This document shows positions 4,714-11,758 of a DNA stretch of 11,758 nt, piece after piece. A program made the translations under genes and the position numbers. How positions within the stretch are numbered: position 1 is the stretch's first letter; the number at the start of each line of letters is the position of its first letter. This stretch comes from Treponema sp. (lineage in GTDB: Bacteria; Spirochaetota; Spirochaetia; Treponematales; Breznakiellaceae): NCBI GenBank assembly GCA_031259345.1, contig JAIRLQ010000402.1, positions 1 through 11,758 on the forward strand, read 5' to 3'. The notes beneath the pieces were generated by a model. That model searched no databases, was not told the origin of the DNA, and saw nothing but the letters and a program-made list of their open reading frames with translations.

Positions 4714-6099
4714 TTGAAAAATATCGCCAGTTCGACCGATCGCCTTCGCGTCATGCCCATAGGAAGGCTGCTGCTTGAATTTTCAGTCCCCGCAATTATC
4801 GGAATGCTGGTAAACGCGATCTACAATATTGTTGACCGCATTTACATTGGACAAGGCCTTCACCCTCTGGGTATCGCGGGCGTTGGCATTGTCATGCCCA
4901 TTATGATGATCATTCAGGCTCTCTCCATGCTTATCGGCGTTGGTTCAAATTCGCTTTTCGCAATCCGCATGGGTGAAGGCCGTTCCGATGAAGTTGAAAA
5001 AATCATGGGCCATGCTTTTGCATTGCTTTTTATTATACCCGCTGTTGGAATTATTTTAAGCATAATCTTTATGGAGCCCATTTTATGGAATATCCTTAAA
5101 GTAAGCGCCGACATATACCCCTATGCTTCGAATTATCTGCGGGTAATTTTATACGGCGCTATTTTTGCCGCCATGAGCCCGGGGCTGACCCATTTTATAC
5201 GTTCCGACGGCCACCCCAAAACCTCAATGTTTGTGCAGATCGTCGGAGCCGTTTCAAACATCATTTTGGATCCGATTTTTATTTTTGTATTGAATATGGG
5301 CGTTGCAGGCGCTGCCTGGGCTACAATTATTTCTCAGTTTATCTCACTTTTGTTCGTGATTGGCTACTTTAATTCAAAATGGACCTCTCTGCGCTTCCGC
5401 CCCAAATATATGCGCCTTACCGCAAAAGTTACAGGCAGCATTATGGCCATCGGCCTCGCGCCATTTGTTATGCAGCTTGCCATGAGCCTTGTCGGCATCT
5501 TACAAAACAATCAAATTTTAAAATACGGCGGCGACGAAGCCCTTACCGCAATGACCATTACATTCAGTGTATTAATGATGATCATAATGCCCCTTATGGG
5601 CATAGGGCAGGGCGCGCAGCCCATCATCGGTTATAATTACGGTGCAAAACAATACAAGCGTGTTACACGGTGTTTTTATCTGGCCCTGGCTGCCTGCGTC
5701 TGTATTCTTTCCGCCGGCCTTCTTTTAACAGAGTTGGCCCCCGGTTTTTGTTTTTCCCTGTTCAGCAAAAATGAAGGCTCCCTTCGGGAAACCGGCGTCC
5801 GTACCATTAGAATTTGTACCTGTATGTTCCCGGTAATCGGAATCCAAATGATGGGCGGGCAGTTATTTCAATCCATAGGAAAACCCATACAAGGCACAAT
5901 TTTAAGCCTGTCCCGCCAGATTTTGTTTTTTATTCCCTGCCTTTTATTTCTGCCTGTACTTTGGGGCATATTGGGTTTCCGCCAGATTGAAGGGATATTC
6001 TGGGCCTTTCCCATTTCCGATACCTGCGCCGCGCTAATGTCTTTTATATTTATCAGCCGGGAATTGAAAAAATGGAAAACTCCGGAAGCCCACAGTTAA
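4714..6099 (+). CDS. MATE-family multidrug efflux transporter (MepA-like)
   Basis: A 461-residue inner-membrane protein with about twelve hydrophobic segments in two similar halves, as in MATE exporters that use a Na+ or H+ gradient to expel cationic drugs and metabolites. The N-terminal FSVPAIIGMLVNAIYNIVDR (residues 24-43) and the central GIGQGAQPIIGYNYGAK (about 297-313) are strong MATE marks of the MepA-like branch. The length is normal. The start is a TTG two bases after the nitroreductase stop. The first ATG, at residue 14, would cut into the conserved N-terminal region, and neither start has a clear ribosome binding site. Translation is therefore probably re-initiated by ribosomes finishing the nitroreductase, which would keep the two products in step. 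It ends 27 bases before a hairpin that can terminate transcription. Confidence 0.93.
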   Translation: MKNIASSTDRLRVMPIGRLLLEFSVPAIIGMLVNAIYNIVDRIYIGQGLHPLGIAGVGIVMPIMMIIQALSMLIGVGSNSLFAIRMGEGRSDEVEKIMGHAFALLFIIPAVGIILSIIFMEPILWNILKVSADIYPYASNYLRVILYGAIFAAMSPGLTHFIRSDGHPKTSMFVQIVGAVSNIILDPIFIFVLNMGVAGAAWATIISQFISLLFVIGYFNSKWTSLRFRPKYMRLTAKVTGSIMAIGLAPFVMQLAMSLVGILQNNQILKYGGDEALTAMTITFSVLMMIIMPLMGIGQGAQPIIGYNYGAKQYKRVTRCFYLALAACVCILSAGLLLTELAPGFCFSLFSKNEGSLRETGVRTIRICTCMFPVIGIQMMGGQLFQSIGKPIQGTILSLSRQILFFIPCLLFLPVLWGILGFRQIEGIFWAFPISDTCAALMSFIFISRELKKWKTPEAHS

Positions 6100-6125
6100 C
6101 ATAAAGTTACTTAGGAGCTGTACAT

Positions 6126-6150
6126 AAATAAAATGCACGGCATTTTATTT
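6126..6150. terminator. Bidirectional intrinsic terminator between converging genes
   Basis: AAATAAAATGC (6126-6136) and GCATTTTATTT (6140-6150) form a perfect 11-bp stem around the loop ACG. The stem ends in T-rich sequence on both strands, so it can stop rightward transcription of the MATE operon and leftward transcription of the dehydrogenase. It fills most of the 58-bp gap between their stop codons. Confidence 0.8.
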
Positions 6151-6157
6151 TAATTGC

Positions 6158-7144
6158 TTACCCATTTACCACGCAGAGCGGCTTTTCGCCCCGCTCAATG
6201 CGGGCAACATTTTCCCAAATATTGCGGTGCATCCTAAAAAAACTGCCCGTAGTAATGCCTCCCAGGTGGGGCGAATAAATAACCCTGTCGCGGAATTCCC
6301 CGGGCAAATCCACCAGGGGGTGGTTTGCGGGGGTAGGCTCGGGGTAAAGGGTGTCAAAAGCGGCGCCGGCTATTTTTCCGGCAAGCAACGCCCTCCGCAG
6401 AGCGTCATTATCTACAATTTCGCCCCTGGCTGTATTCACGATAAACGCCGTATTCTTCATTCTGTTTAAAAAAGCCTCGTTAATCATGCCTTTTGTTTTG
6501 TCCGTTACCGCCGAATGAATCGAAACAATATCGGATTTATCTGCCAATTCTTCAAGGTCTGCGTATTCCACAGCATAGGCAATTTCGGTTTGCCCGCTTT
6601 CCCGGCGGGGCTTGTAGTAATATACCTTGCTGCCAAAGGCCTTCAGCCGCAAAGCGGTGGCTTTTGCAATGTCCCCAAAACCGATTAGCCCCACGGCGCA
6701 GTCCGCAAGGTCGGTAATGCCCTCAACCATTAAACGTTCTTTCATTTGAATCTGGCGTCCGGCGCGGACTTCCCGGTCCCCAACGATAGCTTTTCTAAGG
6801 AAGGCCAGCATCAGTAAAATCGCCTGTTCCGCCACAGCGCCGGCATTGCAGCCCTTGTTGTTGCAGACATAAATGCCCTTCTCCGACGCGGCGGCAATGT
6901 CAATTTTGTCATACGCCACTCCCTCGGAATGAATCATTTTCAGCTTTGGCATATTGTTAATTAAATTCCGGCTTACAACCGTAATGGCGTCGCAAATAAT
7001 CAGGTCCGCATCTTTTGCGGCTTTTAATAACTCCGCGTCGTTTGAACTTCTATGACAAAAGATTAAATTATTTCCCCGCTTCTTTAATTGTTCAGACGAA
7101 AATTTTTCGTACCGCTCTTTGCTGCCAATTATTAAAATTTTCAT
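6158..7144 (-). CDS. D-isomer-specific 2-hydroxyacid dehydrogenase, probably NADP-preferring
   Basis: A 328-residue cytosolic oxidoreductase that should reduce a 2-keto acid to the D-2-hydroxy acid or run the reverse. The nucleotide-binding core is GLIGFGDIA (152-160), a GxGxxA form of the usual GxGxxG. The catalytic set is present: Arg240 in NTARGEIVD, Glu269 in PEPTP and His293 in SPHLGG. After the second core strand, where NAD enzymes keep an acidic residue, it reads YYYKPRR (175-181), which suggests NADP(H). Glyoxylate/hydroxypyruvate or other keto-acid reductase activity is possible. It lacks the C-terminal ACT domain of many 3-phosphoglycerate dehydrogenases. The ATG at 7144 is preceded by GAGAGG about ten bases upstream. 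It is a single gene, divergent from sbcD and convergent with the MATE gene. Confidence 0.93.
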   Translation of the reverse strand: MKILIIGSKERYEKFSSEQLKKRGNNLIFCHRSSNDAELLKAAKDADLIICDAITVVSRNLINNMPKLKMIHSEGVAYDKIDIAAASEKGIYVCNNKGCNAGAVAEQAILLMLAFLRKAIVGDREVRAGRQIQMKERLMVEGITDLADCAVGLIGFGDIAKATALRLKAFGSKVYYYKPRRESGQTEIAYAVEYADLEELADKSDIVSIHSAVTDKTKGMINEAFLNRMKNTAFIVNTARGEIVDNDALRRALLAGKIAGAAFDTLYPEPTPANHPLVDLPGEFRDRVIYSPHLGGITTGSFFRMHRNIWENVARIERGEKPLCVVNG

Positions 7145-7205
7145 GTATAAAATACCTCTCTACAATTTTTTATCAATTTGCCATATATTGTAACCGGAGA
7201 TCAAT
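7145..7205. promoter_or_regulatory. Shared 61-bp divergent promoter region
   Basis: This AT-rich gap lies between the start codons of the leftward dehydrogenase and the rightward sbcD. It contains the binding sites GAGAGG (minus strand, about 7155-7160) and GGAG (plus, 7196-7199). The best plus -10 candidate is TATATT around 7185-7190 with a poor -35. For the minus strand, TTACAA with TAAAAA 15 bases on is possible but weak. Either promoter may extend into the opposite gene. Confidence 0.4.
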
Positions 7206-8480
7206 ATGCCGAAAAATACTATCAGGATGCTTCACACTTCCGACTGGCACCTGGGCGCTCAACTGTACGAGCAGGAAAGAACGGAAGAGCACAAAAAATT
7301 TCTTACCTGGCTTAGGTCGTTAATCGTAAGCGAAACGATTGATGTGTTAATTATCGCCGGGGATATTTTTGATACCTACGCCCCTCCCGTAAGCGCCCAG
7401 TCCCTGTATTATGATTTTTTGGGGGCTCTTGCCGGCATGGGGAACAGATGCCCCGAAATTATTATTATAGCCGGAAATCACGACTCCCCATTGTTTCTGA
7501 GCGCTTCCAGGGATTTGCTTTCCCGCCTTAAAATTCATGTGGTTAGCCCGGACCCCGGGGCGGACGATGAAATTTTCAAAATAAAAAACCAAGATTCCGC
7601 CCAGCCGCCTTTTGACACCGGACTTCTTGTATGCGCCATTCCTTTTTTGCGGGACAGGGATTTAAAAGTAACGGCGGATTTAAGTGCCCATGACGATATT
7701 TTAGGCCTTTACCGGGACGCTGCGTCAAAACGCTACCACAAGGCCTTTTCCCTGGCAAAAGAAACCGCCCCCGGGGCGCCTATAATAATGACAGGGCATC
7801 TTTTTATGGACGGCTCAAGCCTTTCCGACAATTATTCCGAGCGCGTCCGCGAAGCGGGGAAGCTTTCATCTTTGCCACTGGGGCTTTTGCCCGAGGCCGA
7901 TTACTTTGCCCTGGGCCACCTCCACAGGCCCCAGGCCGTGGGGGGCAAAGAACATTGCCGCTATTCCGGTTCACCCCTGCCAATGAGTTTTAGCGAGGCG
8001 GGGCAGGTAAAATCTGTTGTCATTGCGGAATTTGAAAAGGACAAAGCAAAACCACGTATCGAGTTAAAAGAAATTCCCCAATGGCAAAAGCTTGAACAGA
8101 TTAAAGGAAACCCCGTTAAAATACGCGAACGCCTTGAAGAGATTAAAACAGCCAACGAAAATGTCTGGATAGATATTGTAGTGAATGATTTTTCCGGCGA
8201 AATAATGGGCTTTTGGAACGAGCTTGACGCATTTACCGCCTCTTCCGGAAAGAACGCGCTTTATAAACTACTAACCCGCCGTTACGAGATTGAAAAACAG
8301 GGATCAGAAACAGGCGAAACCGAAACATTTACCGGCATTTCGGACCTTGACCCGTTGGTAATTTTTAAACGGAAACTTAAAGACGAAAATGTCCAGGGCG
8401 ATGAAACAGCAAAATTTATCGATATGTTTAACGAAATCAGGGCGCAGGTGGAATCGGAAGCCGGCGAACAAAAGGAATAA
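7206..8480 (+). CDS. sbcD: SbcD, Mre11-type exonuclease/hairpin endonuclease subunit
   Basis: A 424-residue manganese-dependent nuclease subunit that works with SbcC to cut DNA hairpins and trim blocked or covalently bound ends. The metallophosphoesterase motifs are complete: SDWHLG (Asp13, His15), GDIFD (Asp53), GNHD (Asn91, His92, Asp93), TGHLF (His198) and GHLH (His238, His240). The C-terminal part, after about residue 290, fits the SbcD capping region. The length is typical. The ATG at 7206 follows GGAG by six bases. The stop lies two bases before the sbcC start, the standard coupled arrangement of this complex. Nothing in the motifs suggests loss of function. Confidence 0.97.
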   Translation: MPKNTIRMLHTSDWHLGAQLYEQERTEEHKKFLTWLRSLIVSETIDVLIIAGDIFDTYAPPVSAQSLYYDFLGALAGMGNRCPEIIIIAGNHDSPLFLSASRDLLSRLKIHVVSPDPGADDEIFKIKNQDSAQPPFDTGLLVCAIPFLRDRDLKVTADLSAHDDILGLYRDAASKRYHKAFSLAKETAPGAPIIMTGHLFMDGSSLSDNYSERVREAGKLSSLPLGLLPEADYFALGHLHRPQAVGGKEHCRYSGSPLPMSFSEAGQVKSVVIAEFEKDKAKPRIELKEIPQWQKLEQIKGNPVKIRERLEEIKTANENVWIDIVVNDFSGEIMGFWNELDAFTASSGKNALYKLLTRRYEIEKQGSETGETETFTGISDLDPLVIFKRKLKDENVQGDETAKFIDMFNEIRAQVESEAGEQKE

Positions 8481-8482
8481 TC

Positions 8483-11281
8483 ATGCGGATACAAAAAATA
8501 TTTTTTGAAAATATTGCCTCATTGGCAGGGAAGTGGGAAATTGATTTTAGCGTCCCTTCATTTAACGATGGAATTTTTATTTTATCCGGCCCCACAGGCG
8601 CGGGAAAGACCTCAATTTTGGACGCTATTTGCCTTGCCCTGTACGGAGAAACCGCAAGGCAAAATTCCTTTTCCGGAAAAAACAACGAGGTTATGACAAA
8701 AGGCGCAAAACGCTGTTCCGCTCAGGTTGAATTTGAAACCGGGGGGAAATTATACCGCGCCCTCTGGGAACACGAAAAAACAGGTTCCAGGGCGGGTACG
8801 GAATTTAAAAACCAGGTGATCCGTAAAATATATTCACTCTCGGGACAAGCGCTGGTTATTGCGGACTCCATAAATGACTGCAAAGCAAAAATAATCGACA
8901 TTCTTAAAATGGATTTTAAACAGTTTACCAGCGCGGTGCTTCTTCCCCAGGGGAAGTTTGACGCTTTTTTAAACGCCGATAAAGAGACCCGTTCCGATAT
9001 ACTGGAAAAAATTACGGGGTCAAAAATATATTCCGAAATCGGCGCCGCCGCCCATGATAGAATGCAGATTGAAAAAGAAAAGCTTAAGCGCATTGGCGAA
9101 AAGCTTTTGGAAAAAGAGCCCTTGCCGCCCGAAGAAGAGGAACGCATTAAAGAAGAAATAGCCCTTAAAAACATACAGATAAAACAAAATCAAAAAGAAA
9201 CCGAAAAACTTTCCGCGCGGCTGGACCAATGCAATAAATACGCGGAGCTGCATGCGGAAATTATTAAACTGGAAAATGAACTCCTGGATCTTAAAGCGCA
9301 AAAAGAGGCGGAAGCGGATAACTTTAATTCCCTGGAAACAGCCCAAAAAGCGGCTTCCATTCTGGATATAGTCTTAAAATGGGAGAGGAGCCTTAAGGAA
9401 AAAGACGATTTAATAAAATTAATAGACAGCGCAAAAAACGAAGCCGGGTCATTGGAAAAGCAGGAAGAAGCGTTATTGCCAAAACTTGCATCCGCCCAAA
9501 AAAATAACGAAGCGGCCCTGGATGAATTCCAAAAAACAGAGCCGCTAATTTCGCAAATACGGAAACTAAACGCGGAATATTCGCTTCAAAAAAATAATCT
9601 AAAGCATAAAGAAGAGGCGCATAAAAAAGAAACCGGCATTAAAGAAGAAAACGAAAAACTTAAGTGCGAATTGTTAAAACAGAACGGGGATCTTGACCGG
9701 GAATTAGAGGACGTCGAAAAAAAATTAAACGCGGTCAAGGCAGAAAAAACAGCTCTGCAAAAACAAAGCGAAAAGCTGCAGAATGAACTGGACGCCCTTT
9801 CGGTTTTTAATTTTACCTCGTCTCTTGAAAGTGAACGGGCAAAGCTGCGGGAAGGAGAACCCTGCCCCCTTTGCGGCTCTGTCCAGCATCCTTTTTGTAA
9901 AAATGAAAAAGAACTGGAAGAAAAAGAAATTCAATTTAAAAACGCAAAAGAATTAAAAGAAAATACGGATATGAAATTAAAAGCGAAAGAAACAGAAACA
10001 GAAAAATTAAGCCTGGAAAAAAATAACATTGCCGCCGGCATTATACGTTTTGAAAGCCGGCTTGATAATTGCAAAAAAAATATTGCCGCCGCGGCTTCTT
10101 CAATTAACGCCCTGTCGGGCGAAATTGACGGCATAAAGGCAATAACCGGCGGACAAATTGCGGAACTTGAAAAGCTGTCGCTTGAATTCCCGGAAGATTT
10201 TTCCGGCTGGCGGCAGGTAGAAGAATACGCCGAATTAATTTTAAAGAAAAAACAAACCGCGGAAAAAGAGTTTATGAATTTAAATAACGCCAAAAACGCC
10301 CTTAGGGATAAAAGGGGGGTACACGAGGCGAATATTAAAGAATACGAAAAAAAACATTCCCTTAAAGAAAAAGAATTTACCCTGGACGACAGTATAAAAA
10401 ATAAAAAATTTGCCGAATTGGGCTTTAGAGGCCATGAGCATTGGCAAAAATACAACTGGGATGCCGCAAAAATCGCTTTAACCCAGAAAAAGAAGACCGA
10501 ACTTGAAACGAGTATTGCCCATAAAAGCGCAGAAAAAGCCAAAAAGGAAAAAGAAATAAAAAACCTGCCCGTTTTTGGAGAAGACGAACCCGCCGGCATA
10601 AAAGAGGAGAGGGATTTGTTAGTTGATTCAACAAACAAATTAGTCCGGATAGAGGCGGAACTGAGCATGGAGCTGCGGAATAACGACAAAAAGAAAAAAG
10701 AAAAAGAAGAAATGGAAAAAGAACAGGAGGCCCAAAAAAAACTTTGCGGCGACTGGGAAAGAATGGACAAATGGATAGGCGGTCCGGGCGGACACTGGTT
10801 CAAACAATATGCCCAGGCCATTACCTTTAACCAATTAATTTTTAACGCCAAAGATTACCTTTTAAGCATGTCCGGCGGACGCTACGAATTGCGGACCAAA
10901 AAAAACGACGACAGCCTCCTTCCTCTGGTACTCGACCGCCATCAGGGCTCTATTGAGCGGGTCATCACCAACCTTTCCGGAGGCGAGCGCTTTCTTATGT
11001 CTCTTGCCCTTGCCCTGGGGCTTGCGAAACTTAACAGCCGCAGCCTGCAAATAGACAGCCTTTTCCTTGACGAGGGCTTTGGCACCCTGGACAAAGAGAC
11101 TTTGGATTTGGCGGTTAATATGCTTTCAGGCCTTAAACAAAACCAGGATAAACTTACAGGGATAATTTCCCATGTGGAAGAACTTAGGGAACGGATTGGC
11201 GCCTGCATAAAAGTAACAAAAACAGGAGGCGGCAGAAGTAAACTTTCTGGCTGCGGGGTTACGGAGATTACCGCTGTTTGA
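8483..11281 (+). CDS. sbcC: SbcC, Rad50-type SMC ATPase subunit
   Basis: A 932-residue ATPase that clamps DNA and drives the SbcD nuclease. Walker A is GPTGAGKTS (36-44), the Q-loop is LLPQGKFDAF with Gln156, the ABC signature is LSGGERF with Ser832, and Walker B is LFLDEGFGTLD with Asp863 and Glu864. Between the two halves lie long coiled coils very rich in Lys and Glu (about 180-455 and 470-755). The zinc hook CPLC (Cys461, Cys464) is at the middle, so the arms are almost equal in length. It is somewhat shorter than the 1048-residue E. coli protein, mainly in the arms. The ATG follows AAGGA in the end of sbcD, with a two-base gap after the sbcD stop. The gene ends 40 bp before a converging gene. 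Confidence 0.97.
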   Translation: MRIQKIFFENIASLAGKWEIDFSVPSFNDGIFILSGPTGAGKTSILDAICLALYGETARQNSFSGKNNEVMTKGAKRCSAQVEFETGGKLYRALWEHEKTGSRAGTEFKNQVIRKIYSLSGQALVIADSINDCKAKIIDILKMDFKQFTSAVLLPQGKFDAFLNADKETRSDILEKITGSKIYSEIGAAAHDRMQIEKEKLKRIGEKLLEKEPLPPEEEERIKEEIALKNIQIKQNQKETEKLSARLDQCNKYAELHAEIIKLENELLDLKAQKEAEADNFNSLETAQKAASILDIVLKWERSLKEKDDLIKLIDSAKNEAGSLEKQEEALLPKLASAQKNNEAALDEFQKTEPLISQIRKLNAEYSLQKNNLKHKEEAHKKETGIKEENEKLKCELLKQNGDLDRELEDVEKKLNAVKAEKTALQKQSEKLQNELDALSVFNFTSSLESERAKLREGEPCPLCGSVQHPFCKNEKELEEKEIQFKNAKELKENTDMKLKAKETETEKLSLEKNNIAAGIIRFESRLDNCKKNIAAAASSINALSGEIDGIKAITGGQIAELEKLSLEFPEDFSGWRQVEEYAELILKKKQTAEKEFMNLNNAKNALRDKRGVHEANIKEYEKKHSLKEKEFTLDDSIKNKKFAELGFRGHEHWQKYNWDAAKIALTQKKKTELETSIAHKSAEKAKKEKEIKNLPVFGEDEPAGIKEERDLLVDSTNKLVRIEAELSMELRNNDKKKKEKEEMEKEQEAQKKLCGDWERMDKWIGGPGGHWFKQYAQAITFNQLIFNAKDYLLSMSGGRYELRTKKNDDSLLPLVLDRHQGSIERVITNLSGGERFLMSLALALGLAKLNSRSLQIDSLFLDEGFGTLDKETLDLAVNMLSGLKQNQDKLTGIISHVEELRERIGACIKVTKTGGGRSKLSGCGVTEITAV

Positions 11282-11311
11282 CTTTTTCTTCTATTCCGGC
11301 TTTTCGCCAAA

Positions 11312-11331
11312 CGGCATCCCTCAGGATGCCG
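11312..11331. terminator. Hairpin between converging sbcC and DUF4177 genes, weak as a terminator
   Basis: CGGCATCC (11312-11319) pairs perfectly with GGATGCCG (11324-11331) around CTCA. On the minus strand the TGA stop of the DUF4177 gene lies inside the loop and only a TTT follows the stem. On the plus strand no T-run follows. The position between converging genes suits termination, but without a T-run it may only protect transcript ends. Confidence 0.45.
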
Positions 11332-11524
11332 CGGCTTCCCGTTCCATAATGATCACGATTTCCTGCCGTTCCCGCCCTACAAAACCGGGGAAATCCCCAC
11401 AGACGCAGGAGACCACCCGCCACCCTTCCCCGGCATAGGCGTTTAGCGCTTCTTCAAGACGGCCGGGATCGAATTTACTGGAAAACCATTTATCTTTCTG
11501 GGTCAGAACTTTATATTCTTTCAC
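11321..11524 (-). CDS. Small DUF4177-like protein
   Basis: A 67-residue cytosolic protein with the DUF4177 pattern: an N-terminal strand (KEYKVLTQKD), a helix leading to LNAYAGEGWRVVSCV (residues about 27-41), and a final hydrophobic strand (EIVIIMER). The function of the family is unknown. It starts with GTG at 11524, and the first base of this codon is the last base of the preceding gene's TAG (TAGTG overlap), with GAAGAG eight bases upstream. The two genes are therefore translationally coupled. Its stop lies in the loop of a hairpin shared with the sbcC end. Confidence 0.8.
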   Translation of the reverse strand: MKEYKVLTQKDKWFSSKFDPGRLEEALNAYAGEGWRVVSCVCGDFPGFVGRERQEIVIIMEREAAAS

Positions 11525-11758
11525 TATATGTACTCTTCATGGTCCCCGGTTTCTTCAAATTCGTTAATTTGTTTTTTCCTGGCTACCCTGCCTATAAGCA
11601 TGATAAATCCCGAAAAAGCATAAACCACAAAAATAATAAAAAAGACATTCTGGGGGAAAGCAAAAATCAAAATACCAAGGACGATAAGCAGCACCAAAAG
11701 ACGTATAGTTCTGATTCTGTTCATTTTCATGTGTTTAAATGAATAATAAGGCACATTG
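11524..11758 (-). CDS. pssA: Phosphatidylserine synthase (PssA), C-terminal part, cut by window edge
   Basis: Only the last 77 or so residues are present. They read NVPYYSFKHMK, then two hydrophobic segments (LLVLLIVLGILIFAF and FFIIFVVYAFSGFIMLIG) and a charged tail ending EEYI. This matches the usual end of bacterial CDP-diacylglycerol-serine O-phosphatidyltransferase, where a phrase like SNVRYPSFKK is followed by two membrane helices and YALSG. The frame stays open to the window edge, so the GTG at 11754 is best read as an internal Val, not a start. No ribosome binding site precedes the internal ATGs at 11730 and 11724. The catalytic CDP-alcohol motif would lie outside the window, so the call rests on the C-terminal pattern alone. 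If wrong, this is a small two-helix membrane protein. Confidence 0.65.
   Translation of the reverse strand, partial: NVPYYSFKHMKMNRIRTIRLLVLLIVLGILIFAFPQNVFFIIFVVYAFSGFIMLIGRVARKKQINEFEETGDHEEYI

Noticed and set aside
9931..10851. A 306-codon ORF antisense to sbcC, rich in Phe and Ser
   Set aside because: Lys- and Glu-rich coiled-coil codons read in reverse give long Phe- and Ser-rich frames. There are no motifs, and SbcC is clearly the coding strand.
8483..11281. SbcDC-like genes as part of a defence island
   Set aside because: The motifs, gene order and full-length zinc-hook structure match the ordinary housekeeping SbcDC complex, and no defence genes are next to it.

Overview
The window is a stretch of bacterial chromosome of medium GC content. 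Gene content and style suggest a spirochaete, most likely a Treponema of the termite-gut type. That placement comes from general resemblance, not from a marker gene, so treat it as moderate to low confidence. All the main genes look intact. No complete transposase, phage gene, CRISPR array, rRNA or tRNA was found.

Layout from left to right. Positions 1-126 hold a tandem array of 21-bp units that runs off the left edge, followed by a palindrome and a stretch with only a doubtful ORF. Positions 411-3527 are a leftward three-gene operon: a PHP-type metallophosphoesterase (first gene), an XRE-cupin regulator, and a medium-chain acyl-CoA synthetase-like ligase. Positions 3528-4192 form a 665-bp gap that looks like a genomic scar. 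It holds AT-rich gene remnants, a GC-rich structured block, then a good promoter with a dyad at its start point and a large palindrome abutting a strong ribosome binding site. Positions 4193-6099 are a rightward nitroreductase-MATE efflux operon. A bidirectional hairpin separates it from a leftward D-2-hydroxyacid dehydrogenase (6158-7144). That gene is divergent, across 61 bp, from the sbcD-sbcC operon (7206-11281). At the right edge a DUF4177 protein and the 3' end of a probable phosphatidylserine synthase gene converge on sbcC.

Functional reading. SbcD and SbcC form the Mre11/Rad50-type nuclease that processes hairpins and protein-blocked DNA ends. All catalytic motifs and the zinc hook are present, and the two coiled-coil arms are of nearly equal length. 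The nitroreductase and MATE pump are tightly coupled and read as a detoxification pair (reduce, then export) with a likely local repressor site. The XRE-cupin regulator probably controls its own operon in response to a small ligand related to the acid activated by the ligase.

I see no convincing new multi-gene system. The most interesting material is non-coding or decayed: the phased 21-bp array, the scar region, the operator-like dyad, and the compact palindrome flanked by TAATTA at the nitroreductase ribosome binding site.
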